Shown here: positions 20,221-30,616 of the stretch, in pieces | Position numbering within the stretch: position 1 is the stretch's first letter | Layout of the letters: each line of letters opens with the position of its first letter | NCBI GenBank assembly: GCA_023053685.1 | Contig: JALIGW010000014.1 | Coordinates: 20,678,308 to 20,742,307 of the forward strand | Direction: 5' to 3' | DNA from: Diadophis punctatus similis | Lineage: Eukaryota > Chordata > Lepidosauria > Squamata > Dipsadidae | Length of the DNA: 64,000 nucleotides | Program-made: the position numbers and the translations under genes | Notes under the pieces: generated by a model | What the model was told of the DNA's origin: nothing | Seen by the model: the letters and a program-made list of their open reading frames with translations, nothing else | Databases searched by the model: none

Positions 20221-20540
20221 CCTCTTCTGCAAGTAGAGTAGAATATTGTCTTACATTACGTGCTATGCTATCCATATATTATATTTTGCATTTATTGTAT
20301 ATTTGTATATATTATATACATATTATATAATACATGAGATATGCACGCACGCAGAGGCAATAATGTAATATAACACACACACACCTTAGTGTAAATAAAC
20401 ATATAGAACAGATTGCCTTCAGAAGTTGTGGGTGCTTCATCACTGGACGTTTTTTAAGAAAAGACTGGACAGCTACTTGTCTGAAATGGTATAGAGTCTC
20501 CTGCTTGAGCAGGGGGTTTGACTAGAAGACCTCCAAAGTC

Positions 20541-21869
20541 TAAGGTGACCAGATTTTTTTTTTTAAATCGGGACACCATTGACGGGGGGTGGGTTTCTAG
20601 GAGAGCCGCCATGAGTTTTGCCCTCTGCGCATGCGTAGAACGCTGTGCGCATGCGCAGAGGGCAAAAGAACGCCAATCAATCCTTCAAACAGCTGTCAGC
20701 AACCTCTCCCGAGGATATCCCCCCCCCCGGCTGCCTTTATGCGCCCTCCCTTCTTCCTAGGAGCTTTCGCAGTCCTCGCTGGCCAAAGAAAGGCGTCTTT
20801 AATTGTCCCCATTGATTCCGAGCCGGCATGTTAATTTCTTCCCTTTGCCCGGCGTGCCCTCTGGCTGGCTGAGCGCGCGGAGGGGGTGGGGAGCGAGGGT
20901 GGCGGCGGCGTGGGGGGGAAACGGGACGGACGGAGGAGCCTCTGAAGTGGGTGGGGGTGGGTGCACGCGCGCGGGAGTGAGGGGGGGGAGGTTGGAGCTG
21001 CGTGGAGTCGAGAAAAAGTTGGCCGGGCGGAGGGAGGGCGCGCGCTGAGGAGAAAAAAAGTAACTTCCTTTTCACTCCGCCGCCGCTTGATCACAAGGGA
21101 GGAGAAAAAGCATGTGAGCCAGGGAGAAAAGGGGGAGGAGGAGGAAAGTTCCCCGGGTGTCTCCTGCCCGCGCTGCGCCCCGCTTCCGAAGAGCTCTGGG
21201 GACAGGACCCGCCCCTCTCTCTTCTTCCTCTCCCCCCTCCTCTCGCGTCTTTGCCCCGCGAGTTGCCTCTTTCAAATCCTTTCTTAAAATAACCCTTAAC
21301 AGCCACCGCCAGCATACTTGGAATTTTTCTGTGTCCCGCTATCTCCCAGATAACCTAAGCCTCGGTCCCATTAACGCGGCTTTTTCCTTTGGCTCTTCCC
21401 AAACAAAGCGGCTTCGCAGGAAAAAAACGACCCTCGTTATTTTGAAATATAGGGCCTGGACTCTCAAGCCCACAATGCATCACTTCAGGTTGCTAAGGAA
21501 CAAGAACGCTGTTTTACGACGAAGAAAATATTCAAGCATGCGCAGTAACCACTGACGAAGCTTCCGCTAGCTAGACAATTATTGCCGCGTCCTGTTTGCC
21601 AGCGGTGAGTCATAGCTAGAAATCTGGCAGCAGCCGTTAAAAAAAAGAAAGCAAGGAGCATTTCAAAGAATAGCTAGTAAATATTGATTTACAGTATTTT
21701 TCTCCGATTTTTCGTGCTTCGGATTCCACCAAGCCTAAGGTGACCAGACGTCCCGCTGTTTCGGCATTCTTTCCAAAAAAGCGTGACTTTTGGGGAAAAA
21801 TGCGGGACGCGGGACACACGCTTGAAAAGCATGTCTGTCCCGCCAAAAGCGGGACGTCTGGTCACCTTA
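20541..21869. mobile_element. Non-autonomous hAT-like element with CpG-rich interior
   Basis: 1329 bp. The left end TAAGGTGACCAGAT matches the complement of the right end GTCTGGTCACCTTA at 13 of 14 bases. It is flanked by perfect 8-bp repeats CCAAAGTC (20533-20540 and 21870-21877). The interior 20830-21600 is extremely GC- and CpG-rich, then falls to mixed sequence. A second copy of the left end (TAAGGTGACCAGACGTCCCG) lies at about 21737, so the last 130 bp form a mini-element of their own. No transposase frame; open frames here are due to GC bias. A GCGGTGAGT donor-like site is at 21602-21610. Confidence 0.82.
20615..20670. repeat. Palindromic cassette with GCGCATGCGC sites, copy a
   Basis: GTTTTGCCCTCTGCGCATGC and its complement GTGCGCATGCGCAGAGGGCA flank a short TAGAACGCT-type centre. 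TGCGCATGCGCA is the consensus of the NRF1 binding site. Related cassettes occur at 23886 and 24571 in other elements. Confidence 0.75.
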
Positions 21870-22087
21870 CCAAAGTCCCTTCCAGCTCTAGTCTAAATAA
21901 CTCAGAAGATCATCTTTCTGTGCATTGGTGAATCACGTTGGTAGCAATGTGGTGGTCAAACAGCAGAGGGCCTGCATCATCCACAGAAACATCACGCGTT
22001 GGACTGGCGCAGCAATTTCTGGAGTGGAATGTTATTAAATTTGCTATTGTTGCTGATTAGATCAGTATAAAAGCTTTGTAAGGGAAC

Positions 22088-22305
22088 TGTTATGTCCCTA
22101 CATTTACATCTTAGCTGAGAAGTTCCCAATCTGGTCCAGCTTATTGTCATCAACAGGATGCTCCTGACTGGCCCTGGTCCAAGACAGGGCTATCCTATTT
22201 AAACCCCAGCCACACTGGGGTCTTTGCTGTTGTTTCCCACCATGACCTAATAAAGAGCTGAAGCCACTCACTCGCCTCCTGCCTCTTCAATATGAGAACT
22301 TAACA
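22088..22305 (+). mobile_element. Candidate solo LTR (218 bp)
   Basis: Starts TGTTATG and ends CTTAACA, with 5-bp inverted TGTTA/TAACA ends. A TATA-like CCTATTTAAACC lies at about 22195, followed by AATAAA at 22249. That order (promoter, then polyadenylation signal) is what an LTR shows. No flanking target duplication is evident, so this is a moderate call. Confidence 0.45.
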
Positions 22306-22380
22306 TTAATTACAGCTGTTCCATCCAAACACTCAATTAAGTTGAGAGCATTTTCACGAAAGAAGGCAAATCTATGTTTC

Positions 22381-22888
22381 CCAGGATAATGTTGCAGGAT
22401 CCAATCTGGGTCAGTCACTGAGACCAGAGGTTTAGTTTTCCGAGCTTTTGGACTCATGCTGGAGCCCATCCTCAGGGAACTCCTATCTCACCAGAATCAG
22501 AGGTGGGTTCCGGATTCTCCTACTGCCGGTTCACTCAGGGACGCGCCATGCGGGTGTTGCACTTTGCACGCATGCTTTGTGTGTGCATGCACGCATGCGA
22601 AGTATTAAAAAAGCTGCGCATGCGCAGAAGCAAAAAACAAGATGGCGGCGCTTGTGGCACCACCGAGAGAACCGGCTCGGGGGGCATGGCATGCCTGGGT
22701 CGCTGCTGGTTCCAGCGACCCAGGCCACCAAGTTACGCTTCTATAGAACCGGTCTGAACCGGTAGGAACCCACCTCTGACTAGAATGTGTGTGACAGAGA
22801 AGTTCCCTGAGGATGGGCTCCAGCATGAGTTTGAAAGTTCAGAAGACTAAACCTCTGATCTTGGTGACCGACCCAAATTGGATCCTGA
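22381..22888. repeat. Inverted-repeat (hairpin) element, copy 2, interrupted
   Basis: The left arm starts CCAGGATAATGTTGCAGGAT and the right arm ends CCCAAATTGGATCCTG. Same family as 1796-2002. Removing the hAT at 22498-22778 brings the loop together. Confidence 0.8.
22498..22778. mobile_element. hAT MITE nested in the hairpin element
   Basis: 281 bp, ends CAGAGGTGGGTTCC and GGAACCCACCTCTG (perfect 14-bp inverted repeat). Flanks ACCAGAAT (22490-22497) and ACTAGAAT (22779-22786) differ at one base. The interior holds GCTGCGCATGCGCAG (NRF1-like) and AAGATGGCGGC (YY1-like). No coding capacity. Confidence 0.9.
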
Positions 22889-23770
22889 GAGCATTTCGTT
22901 TTTCTGTTGCTCATAAAAGCCAGTAAAATCAATATAATTCTGGGCAAAGAAAAATAACTTTTTACACAGCTCATAAATTTATGGAACTTAAGGTTGCTTG
23001 AATATTATGAGGGACACTAAATTGGGTGGCTTAGCTGTTTCAAAAAAATGGAAGTCTAACTCTTTTCTGTATTCTAACTATTTAAAATTGCATTTTAAGG
23101 AGATTGGGCAGAAGGCAGTACACATGATCATATTACTCGTCGACCTTATCCTGTCCCTTTGAATGGAGTAAGTAAAAAAAGCTTAAGTTGCTTCCATATA
23201 TGACTTTGCTTTATAATTTGATGACTGATCTCAAATCAGCATAATTTATTCAGAATAAAACTATAATGCAGTAGATTGTAAAAATGTTAAATGGGAGAAT
23301 AAACACTGCATATTTAAGAACCATGGTTTTTTTTAAAGATTAACTCATTTTTCAAGCACAATACTCTCAAGAGGGCAAAAAGTTATAACATCTTAAAATA
23401 TTTGGTGTGTCTTTGAAAAGAACTGATGTCCGGTGTGGGATTTGTTGTCTAGTTTTGAAGTAAATAAACACCAGCCAAAACTCCCAAGAAAAAACAATGG
23501 TAATTTTATTTACTACTTTGCAAGGAGTACCACCACGCACACGCATCTACAGTGGACATCATTATATCATCAATATGTTTTCCTTATATTCCCTATTGCT
23601 GTTACAAATTTACCTTCCACCTTTTCCTCATTGGCTTAGTACTCATGCCGTCACAACCTATCCGAAGAGTCTAAAGTGAATACATTATCTCTGCCCCCAA
23701 TTACATCTCCTATTACTCTAACACTATTGCCACCTGCCCTTATTTCCAAATTACCTTTTATGGGCTTAGT
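22889..23770. other. Unclassified sequence around a candidate exon
   Basis: Mostly AT-rich, not matched to a repeat. It contains the candidate exon at 23100-23167. Confidence 0.35.
23100..23167 (+). CDS. Candidate exon A of an unidentified plus-strand gene
   Basis: 68 bp between an AG (GCATTTTAAG) and a strong donor GTAAGT. Only one frame is open: DWAEGSTHDHITRRPYPVPL then NG. The acceptor has a weak pyrimidine tract. It would join in phase to candidates B and C. I do not recognise the protein. This could be chance. Confidence 0.3.
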
Positions 23771-23771
23771 T

Positions 23772-23966
23772 CAGGGGTGAAATCCTCCCGGTTCGCTCTT
23801 ACCTGTTGGTCGCCGCACAGCCGAAGAAGCTGGTGGCGTTCGGGGCGCGGGGCTTCCCCCACCCGCTTCCCCCGCCCGCCTGGACGCCGGCATTTGCGTT
23901 CTTTTGCCCTCTGCACAAGCAGAACGCTTTGCGCAGAGGGCAAAAGAACGCAAATGCCGGCATTCA
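23772..23966. mobile_element. hAT-like left end, GC-rich, cut by a SINE
   Basis: Starts CAGGGGTGAAATCCTCCCGG, the form of a hAT terminal repeat, followed by GC-rich sequence. The matching right end is not seen. The sequence is interrupted at about 23966 by a SINE. Confidence 0.5.
23886..23961. repeat. Palindromic cassette, copy b
   Basis: 29-bp arms, starting GCCGGCATTTGCGTTCTTTT and ending in the exact complement, around CACAAGCAGAACGCTTT. Same cassette as 20615-20670, with the left NRF1-like site mutated. Confidence 0.8.
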
Positions 23967-24232
23967 GGCAGTAGGTGGCGCAGCGGTTAGAGGCAGTACT
24001 GCAGGTCACTTTAGCTGACTGATTCACAGGTCAGCGGTTCAAATCTCACCGGCTCAAGGTTGACTCAGCCTTCCATCCTAACGAGGTAGGTAAAATGAGG
24101 ACCCAGATTGTTGGGGGCAATATAAATAATATACATTGCTTACTGGTGTAAACCGCTTAGAGAGTGCTTGCACTGTGAGGCGGTATATAAATCTCACAAA
24201 ATAAATAAAATAAATAAATAAATAAAATAACC
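23967..24232 (+). mobile_element. tRNA-derived squamate SINE (second type), copy 2
   Basis: GGTGGCGCAGCGGTTAGAGG (A-box region), GGTTCAAATCTC (B box), CTCAAGGTTGACTCAGCC, GTAAAATGAGGACCCAG, and the 3' part GAGGCGGTATATAAATC followed by an (AAATA)n tail. Nearly full length and in good condition, so probably younger than copy 1. Confidence 0.85.
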
Positions 24233-24804
24233 CAAATGGCGGCGTACAGGCGAAGTCTCCAGATCCGGGCGAGGTCTCCGCTCGCTTCGCGTGTTGCCTC
24301 TGGGAGCTTTTCGAGCCCCGTCGCGAAAGGCGTGCGCTACTTCGGCAGGGCCGGGACAGGCGGCTGCCCGGAGAGAGCCATCCCCTCGCAGTGTCTCTCC
24401 AATCTACCTGTAGCGTTCTGGGCAAAGAGAGTGGCTCTCTCCGGGCAGCCGCCTGTCCCGGCCCTGCCGAAGACGGGCACACCTTTCGCAATGGGGCTCG
24501 AAAAGCTCCCAGAGGCAACACGCGAAGCACGAGGGCACCTCGCCCGGATCTGGAGACTTTGCCCGGACACCGCCATTTGGGTTATTTTACCCTCTGCGCA
24601 TGCGCAGGATGCTTTGCGCATGCACAGAGGGTAAAAGAACCCAAATGGCGGCAGCGGGGTGGGGCGCGGTGGGGGCGCGGGTTGTGGGGCGCGATATGGC
24701 CGGGCTTGTGGCAGTGGGGGGGGAGCTGAGGATGCCGGGGCGACCCCTGGGAAATAGTCATTCGACCCCCAAAGGGGTCGCGATCCCCAGGTTGGGAACC
24801 GCTG
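24230..24804. mobile_element. Hairpin-rich hAT right part, YY1/NRF1-like motifs
   Basis: Arms at 24230-24381 and 24431-24584 are inverted copies (AAGTCTCCAGATCCGGGCGA against TCGCCCGGATCTGGAGACTT). The block ends CCAGGTTGGGAACCGCTG at 24804, which is a hAT-type terminal repeat, preceded by its own small inverted pair GACCCCCAAAGGGGTCG. The left end of this family is missing. CCAAATGGCGGC occurs at both sides of the cassette at 24571-24650. Confidence 0.65.
24571..24650. repeat. Palindromic cassette, copy c
   Basis: CGCCATTTGGGTTATTTTAC to CTCTGCGCATGCGCAGG on the left; the right arm is GCGCATGCACAGAGGGTAAA then AGAACCCAAATGGCG. Two NRF1-like sites, of which the left one is perfect. Confidence 0.8.
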
Positions 24805-25430
24805 GTCTAGGGGTTGTCTCTAGAGTAACTACGGTATCATATCAGCAAATTGTGGTTAAGACTGGTTTCTAGCATAGCAGAGGCCTTCCTACATACAATT
24901 CTCAGGCTTCAGCCTAGCTTATGAGATTAGAAATATACACAATGTGTTTTCTTCACAGGCTAGCATGTCTTCTGTAGTTTTAGTAAAAACAATAGGCTCT
25001 ATTTCCCACACAGGTTTCTGTCATTATCTTGAAATCCCCCACTATCTAATATTGCAGTAGCTTTTCAGAATTGATGTTATTCTATGTACAAGGACTAGGC
25101 AATTTGGTTTTCCTAATGATGCTCCTCTTTTCTTTTATTACTCAGTGTCCAGCACACCCAACCTGTAAGTAAAATCTGTTTCGCTTTTACATTTTTTACC
25201 ACAATGATGTTCAAAGGAATGAGTGGAATGGAGGCTAGTTGGACCCATAATTAACAGCAGATACAGTGGTTGTAGCTCAGAACTAGCTACAGTAATAATA
25301 TAAACCTTCTCCTCATTTAGCGATTATAATCCATTCCATAAAGTGAAATGGTCACTAAGTGAATTGTCTGATAGACACAGAGAGAGATAGACATTGTGAA
25401 GATTGCTGGTTGCTACCATATCATTTAGAT
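24805..25430. other. Unclassified sequence containing candidate microexon B
   Basis: No repeat recognised except the 8-bp duplication copy ATTTAGAT at 25423-25430, which belongs to the next element. Confidence 0.35.
25146..25164 (+). CDS. Candidate microexon B of an unidentified plus-strand gene
   Basis: 19 bp with very good splice signals on both sides: a long pyrimidine tract ending ACTCAG before it and GTAAGT after it. In phase with exon A it would encode CPAHPT plus one base. Microexons are hard to prove from sequence alone. Confidence 0.3.
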
Positions 25431-25647
25431 CAGTGGTTCCCAAACTTTTTTTTTTAAAATTGAAAAAGTTTTATTAGTACAAAGTACAAAAAAAAATTTA
25501 TATTTCCCCCCCCATCCCCCCAACCCCCTCCCTCCCCTACCCCGACTTCCCAGAAAGAACACAGGATATAATCTTAAACTAACATATACTAACAAAACAT
25601 AAGTTCTATTATAAAAACCGTTTTAAAATTCTAACCATATATCATTA

Positions 25648-28600
25648 TTAAACTATATATATCTTCTTAATCTGATACTTTTTTTGAATATAATCAATCC
25701 ATCTACTCCATTCCAATATATATCTTTCATTTGAATGATCTTTTAAGTATGATGAAATTCTTGCCATTTCTGCCAGGTGTGTAACTTTTATTGTCCATTC
25801 CTCTGTAGTAGGTATATCTTCTTTCTTCCAATATTGTGCTACCAACAATCTGGCAGCCGTTATCAAGTTCAAGATCAATTTAGTCTCTATTACAGTACAG
25901 TCCATAATTATTCCCAGCAAGAAAAACTGTGGTGTAAACTTAATTTTTTTCTTCAAAATATTCTGTATAATCCACCATATTTTAATCCAGAAAGCCTTAA
26001 TTTTCCTACAAGACCACCAAACATGAAAATAAGTTGCATCTTCACATTCACATCTCCAACATTTAGGTTGTAAATTTGGATACATACAAGCTAGTTTCTT
26101 TGGGTCAAAATGCCATCTATAAAACATTTTATAAAAGTTTTCTCTTAAATTTTGAGCTTGCGTGAATTTCACATTTCTAACCCATATATTCTCCCATGTT
26201 TCCATCATTATAGGTTCACCAATATTTTGAGCCCATTTAATCATACAATCCTTAACTAGCTCTGTTTCAGAATCTAATTCCACTAATACATTATATAATC
26301 TCTTTATATGCATTTGTCCTTTATTCTTTATTTGATTTATCAAGTTGTCATCTTGCTGCGAAATACCTGCTTTTGAATCCTCTTTCCATCTGGCCTGCAA
26401 TTGCCCATATTGAAACCAAGACTTAATTATTCCTTCTTCTTTTAGTTGCTCCATTGATTTTAATTGTAACCTCATTCCCTCTATATAAAGAAACTCTTTA
26501 TATGTAATCTTATCTAGTTTTTGCTCTGTATTTATATTCTCTATCGCATGCCTCGGCACTGTCCATATGGGTAATTTATCATTTAATTTACATTGATATT
26601 TCTTCCAAACACGTAATAGAGCATTCCTTAATATATGACTCTTAAAGGTTTTATCTACTTTTTTATTATACACTAAATAAGCATGCCATCCGTAAAATAA
26701 GCCATACCCTTCTATATTTAATGACCTCTCTTCCGTCAGGTTAATCCAATCCGCAATTGCTGAGAGGGTAGCTGCTTCATAATACAGTCTTAAATTAGGC
26801 ATTTTTAATCCTCCCCTTTCACGTGAATCTTGCATTATTTTTTGATTTACCCTCGGTTTTTTCCCAGCCCAAATAAATTTATTAATACCCTTTTGCCATT
26901 CTTTCAAATTATCATCCTTTTTAAGTATGGGAATTGTTTGAAAAAAAAATAAAAACCTAGGTAAGACATTCATTTTTACTACAGCTATCCTGCCCAGCAA
27001 GGACAACTGTAGCTTTTTCCAATTTTCCAAATCTTTCTGTATTTTTTGCCATAATATTTCATAATTATGTTGATAAAGTTTCGTGTTTATTGACATAATG
27101 TTAACCCCCAAGTATTTGACCTTTTTAACTATTTCATATCCCGTAACCCTTTCTACTTTTTCCTCTTGATTTCTGGTCATGTTTTTAACTATTATTTTAG
27201 TTTTATCTACATTTATTTTAAGACCAGCTACTTGTCCATAAGAGTTGATAATATCCATCAGGCCTATAATTGATTGATATGGCTGAGTTACAGTAACTAC
27301 TAAATCATCCGCAAACGCTCGTAGTTTATATTCTTCTCCTCTTATTTTAATACCTTTAACTATCTCAGATTCCCTTATTTTACTAAGTAAAATCTCTGTA
27401 GACAAAATAAACAAAAGAGGTGATAGAGGACATCCTTGTCTGGTTCCTTTCTCTATATTAAAATTGTTTGTTAATTCACCATTAATTATTATTTGAGCAG
27501 TCTGTTTTTGATATATTGCCTTAATAGATTGTATAAAATATTCTCCAAGCTGCATCTTTTCTATTAATTTTAATAAAAATTTCCAATTCAATCTATCAAA
27601 AGCTTTTTCAGCATCCAGGAATACCAGTGCAGCGGGTATCTGATTATTCCTCCCCAAATACTCTCATAAATTAATTATGTGTCGTACATTACTCTTCATT
27701 TGTCTACCTTCTATAAAACCAGTTTGATCTTGGTGGATCAGTTGTTGCATAAGTATCATTAATCTGTTGGCTAATATTTTGGCAAAAATTTTATAATCCG
27801 TGTTTAACAATGAAATTGGCCTATAATTTTTAGGGTCTGTGTGATCTTGATTCTCTTTCGGGATCAAAGAGATAAAAGCTGTTTTCCAAGTTGGGGGTAC
27901 TTCTCCTCCTTGCTGTATAGTATTAAATAACACCTTCAGAGGCTCCACCATTTCGTTCTGTAAGTTTTTATAATAAACAGCTGTTAAACCATCTGTACCT
28001 GGAGCCTTTCCCAATTTTAGCTGTTTAATGACCGCCAATATTTCCTCTGAGGTTATAGGTTGATTTAAAGTTTCAATCTGCTCCATGGAAGCTATATGTA
28101 TATGACCATTTCGTAAATATCCATCAATATCTTCCTCTTTAATCTCCTCCCCCTTGTACAACCCTGAATAGAATTCTAAGAAAGACTTTTTAATTATCTC
28201 ACAATCAAAAACTTCTTTCCCTTTATACTTAACTTTTTCTACTACTCTTGATTTCTGTTTTTTCCTTAACATATAAGCCAACCACCTGCCCGGCTTATTT
28301 GCATTACAAAAACTGTTATGTTTGGCATATTGTAAATTAGTTGCAACTTGGTCTGCCATTAACATATTAAATTGAGCTTTTAGTAAATTAATTGTTTCTT
28401 TGATTTTTTTATCTGTTGGTTTAGAAATCAAAGCCCTCTCTTGTTTCTTAATTTCTTCCTCCAGTCCTTTTCTTTTAAATTCCTTCTTTCTTCTATATTT
28501 ATTATTCAAATATATTAAAACACCTCTCATATAAGCCTTACTTGCGTCCCATACCATCTGAATTGATGTGCCTTTCTGCATATTCATAACAAAAAATTCA

Positions 28601-29397
28601 TTCATAAATTTTTTACACTCTCTTACATTATCTTCATATCTAAACAAATTATCATTTAACCTCCAAGATTTTCTTAATCCGTACCCAAATTCCATTTCCA
28701 GCCAGACAGGGCTATGGTCGGACAATCCCCTCGTGTAAATTTTTGTTCTCTTCACCCTGGAAAAAAGATCGTTAGTAATTAAGATAAAATCAATCCTGGA
28801 AAGAGATTGATGTCTGTCTGAATAGAAAGTAAAATCCTTTTCTGTAGGGTTTCTTTCACGCCATATATCTCTCAAATCCCAGTCTTCCATCATCTCAAAA
28901 AAGGATTTAGGCAATTTTGCTCTTGCAAAAATGTTTTGCTTAGGACCCTTCTTGTCTTTCTTAACATCCAAGACACCATTCCAGTCCCCTAGGAGAATGC
29001 AAGTTTTATAATCCCAATATATGAGCTTTGAATGCAAAAGGTCGTAAAATTTTTCTTGTTGTTGATTCGGGGCATATAATCCAATCACTAATATTTTCTG
29101 TCCCTTTATTAAAAGTTCAATTGCTAAAAATCTTCCTTGGTCATCTGCTTCTATTAACTTTGCAATCAAATCTTTTTTCACGTATATAACAATACCGTTT
29201 TTCTTTTCTGGAGCTGTAGCAACAAAATGTGTACCTAGTCTTGTATTCATCAAATATTTTTGATCTTGAGTCCTTATATGAGTCTCCTGTAAACATATCA
29301 AGTCATTATTAAATTGTTTTAAGTAGTGAAATATTTTCCTCCTTTTCTGTGGAGAATTCAAACCATTGACATTCCAGGTAAGAAATTTATTTCCCAT
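25648..29397 (-). pseudogene. L1 ORF2 (copy 2), full length with one nonsense codon
   Basis: ATG at 29397. Endonuclease: [27 protein letters not shown] in the first 240 residues. Reverse transcriptase: [35 protein letters not shown]-terminal cysteine-rich segment: CWRCECEDATYFHVWW. One TGA stands at 27664-27666, just after HIINL and before EYLGRNN, and the frame continues in phase to the natural stop at 25648. The stop falls in the N-terminal part of the reverse transcriptase, so the copy as assembled cannot make a full protein. Confidence 0.93.
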
Positions 29398-30616
29398 CTC
29401 TGGGCTTCCGAAGCGTATGGAGCACCCCTTGAAGATCTACCTTAGATTTTTCTTTTGGTCGCGCTCCTCCCACCGCTTCCGATTTAGGAGTATCTTGAGT
29501 TGCCGCCTGTTGTCTTTGTTGTCTCAATTCTTGTCTCCGTTTGGCAGCTCTAGTCTGTCTTTGTTCTTTAATCATTTCCTGTCTGTTGAGTTCTAAATTT
29601 TGTTCCATTTCAATAGCCAATGACGCAGCTCCTTCTTGTACCACTTTCAGCAATTCTTCTCTTTCTTGTTGTTGTTTCCCTTCTGGGGGTTTAAGTGAAC
29701 CAAGCAGTAAAACATCTTCATAAAAATCTCTGGCCTTTTGAACTGTATTAAGTCGATATCTCACTCCTATAAACGTAACCACCAATCCACTTGGTATTTC
29801 CCACCTGTACTGGACTTGTTGTCTTCTCAGTTCTTCCACCAGGAAGGTGTATTCCTTCCTGGCTTTCAACATCTTGGAGGGAATTTCCTTCATTGTCATC
29901 ACTTCTTGTCCTTCAACTTGAAGTTTATTTACAAAAGTCGCTTGTAAAATATCATTACGTAGCGTTCTAGTAGTGAAATAGATGACAATATCTCTTGGTA
30001 AATTTCTATTTCTGGCCACCCATGAGTTGACGCGATAAATTTTTTCTATTTGCCATGCCAGCTCCTCCTTCTTCACTCCAAGTACTAGCTCAAATGCGTC
30101 CAACATAATATCCTTCAAATTTTCCTGCTTGTTTTCCTTAACTCCACGAACTCTTATTGCAAACTCCATACATCTGTATTGCATAATTATCATTTCTGCC
30201 TCCTCCCTCTCAATTTTATTTTCTACTTCGCCAACCCTAGCTCCCAACACTGTTGTAGTTTGCTTAATTTCTTGCATTTCTTCTTCCATAATTTCATAAT
30301 TGGTGGCCAAGCCAGAAAAGGCATTAATTATATCTTCTCTAATCTCTTTATTGCGAGTTGCAATATCATCAGAAACTTCCTGTATTTTCTCATTGGTCTC
30401 ATTAATTCTTTCATTAATTGCAGAAATCTTCTCATTAGTTTCATTAATTTTAAAATTAAACCCAGCTGCTAATTCTGTTTGCATTGATTTAAGTGCTTCT
30501 TGTAGCATTGGGAGCGTTAATGGCTGAGGGGAGGGGGCTGGTATTTTAGAAGTATGGATGGGAGAGCTGTCTGCACTCGCTGGTGCTCTAACAGAGGTGG
30601 TTTTTTTTGAAGCCAT
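29387..30616 (-). CDS. L1 ORF1 protein (copy 2), intact 409 aa
   Basis: Complete frame from ATG 30616 to TAG 29387. The coiled-coil region (about residues 50-120) has repeated INETNEKI-type units. The RNA-binding segment includes [18 protein letters not shown]. The C-terminal domain includes [20 protein letters not shown] and KARKEYTFLVEELRRQQ. A basic Gln/Arg-rich tail follows. It overlaps ORF2 by 11 bases. Length and layout match copy 1 (421 aa). Confidence 0.9.
   Translation of the reverse strand: MASKKTTSVRAPASADSSPIHTSKIPAPSPQPLTLPMLQEALKSMQTELAAGFNFKINETNEKISAINERINETNEKIQEVSDDIATRNKEIREDIINAFSGLATNYEIMEEEMQEIKQTTTVLGARVGEVENKIEREEAEMIIMQYRCMEFAIRVRGVKENKQENLKDIMLDAFELVLGVKKEELAWQIEKIYRVNSWVARNRNLPRDIVIYFTTRTLRNDILQATFVNKLQVEGQEVMTMKEIPSKMLKARKEYTFLVEELRRQQVQYRWEIPSGLVVTFIGVRYRLNTVQKARDFYEDVLLLGSLKPPEGKQQQEREELLKVVQEGAASLAIEMEQNLELNRQEMIKEQRQTRAAKRRQELRQQRQQAATQDTPKSEAVGGARPKEKSKVDLQGVLHTLRKPRDGK

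Larger units (their letters stand above)
20403..21905 (+). mobile_element. CR1 LINE 3' end split by a hAT element
   Basis: The left part (20403-20540) has GAACAGATTGCCTTCAGAAG, CTGGACAGCTACTTGTCTGA and GACCTCCAAAGTC. The right part resumes after 21877 with CCTTCCAGCTCTAGTC, the usual CR1 3' terminus. The interruption is the element at 20541-21869. Confidence 0.75.

Noticed and set aside
19714..20275. Several 100-180 residue open frames in both strands of the CpG block
   Set aside because: GC-rich, Arg/Pro/Ser-rich translations typical of CpG islands; mutually overlapping.
20737..21555. Open frames in the GC-rich hAT interior
   Set aside because: Composition artefacts; no transposase motifs.
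21738..21869. Treating the 132-bp inverted-end segment as the transposed unit
   Set aside because: Its left flank does not match the right flank, whereas 20541-21869 has a perfect 8-bp duplication; kept as an internal mini-element only.
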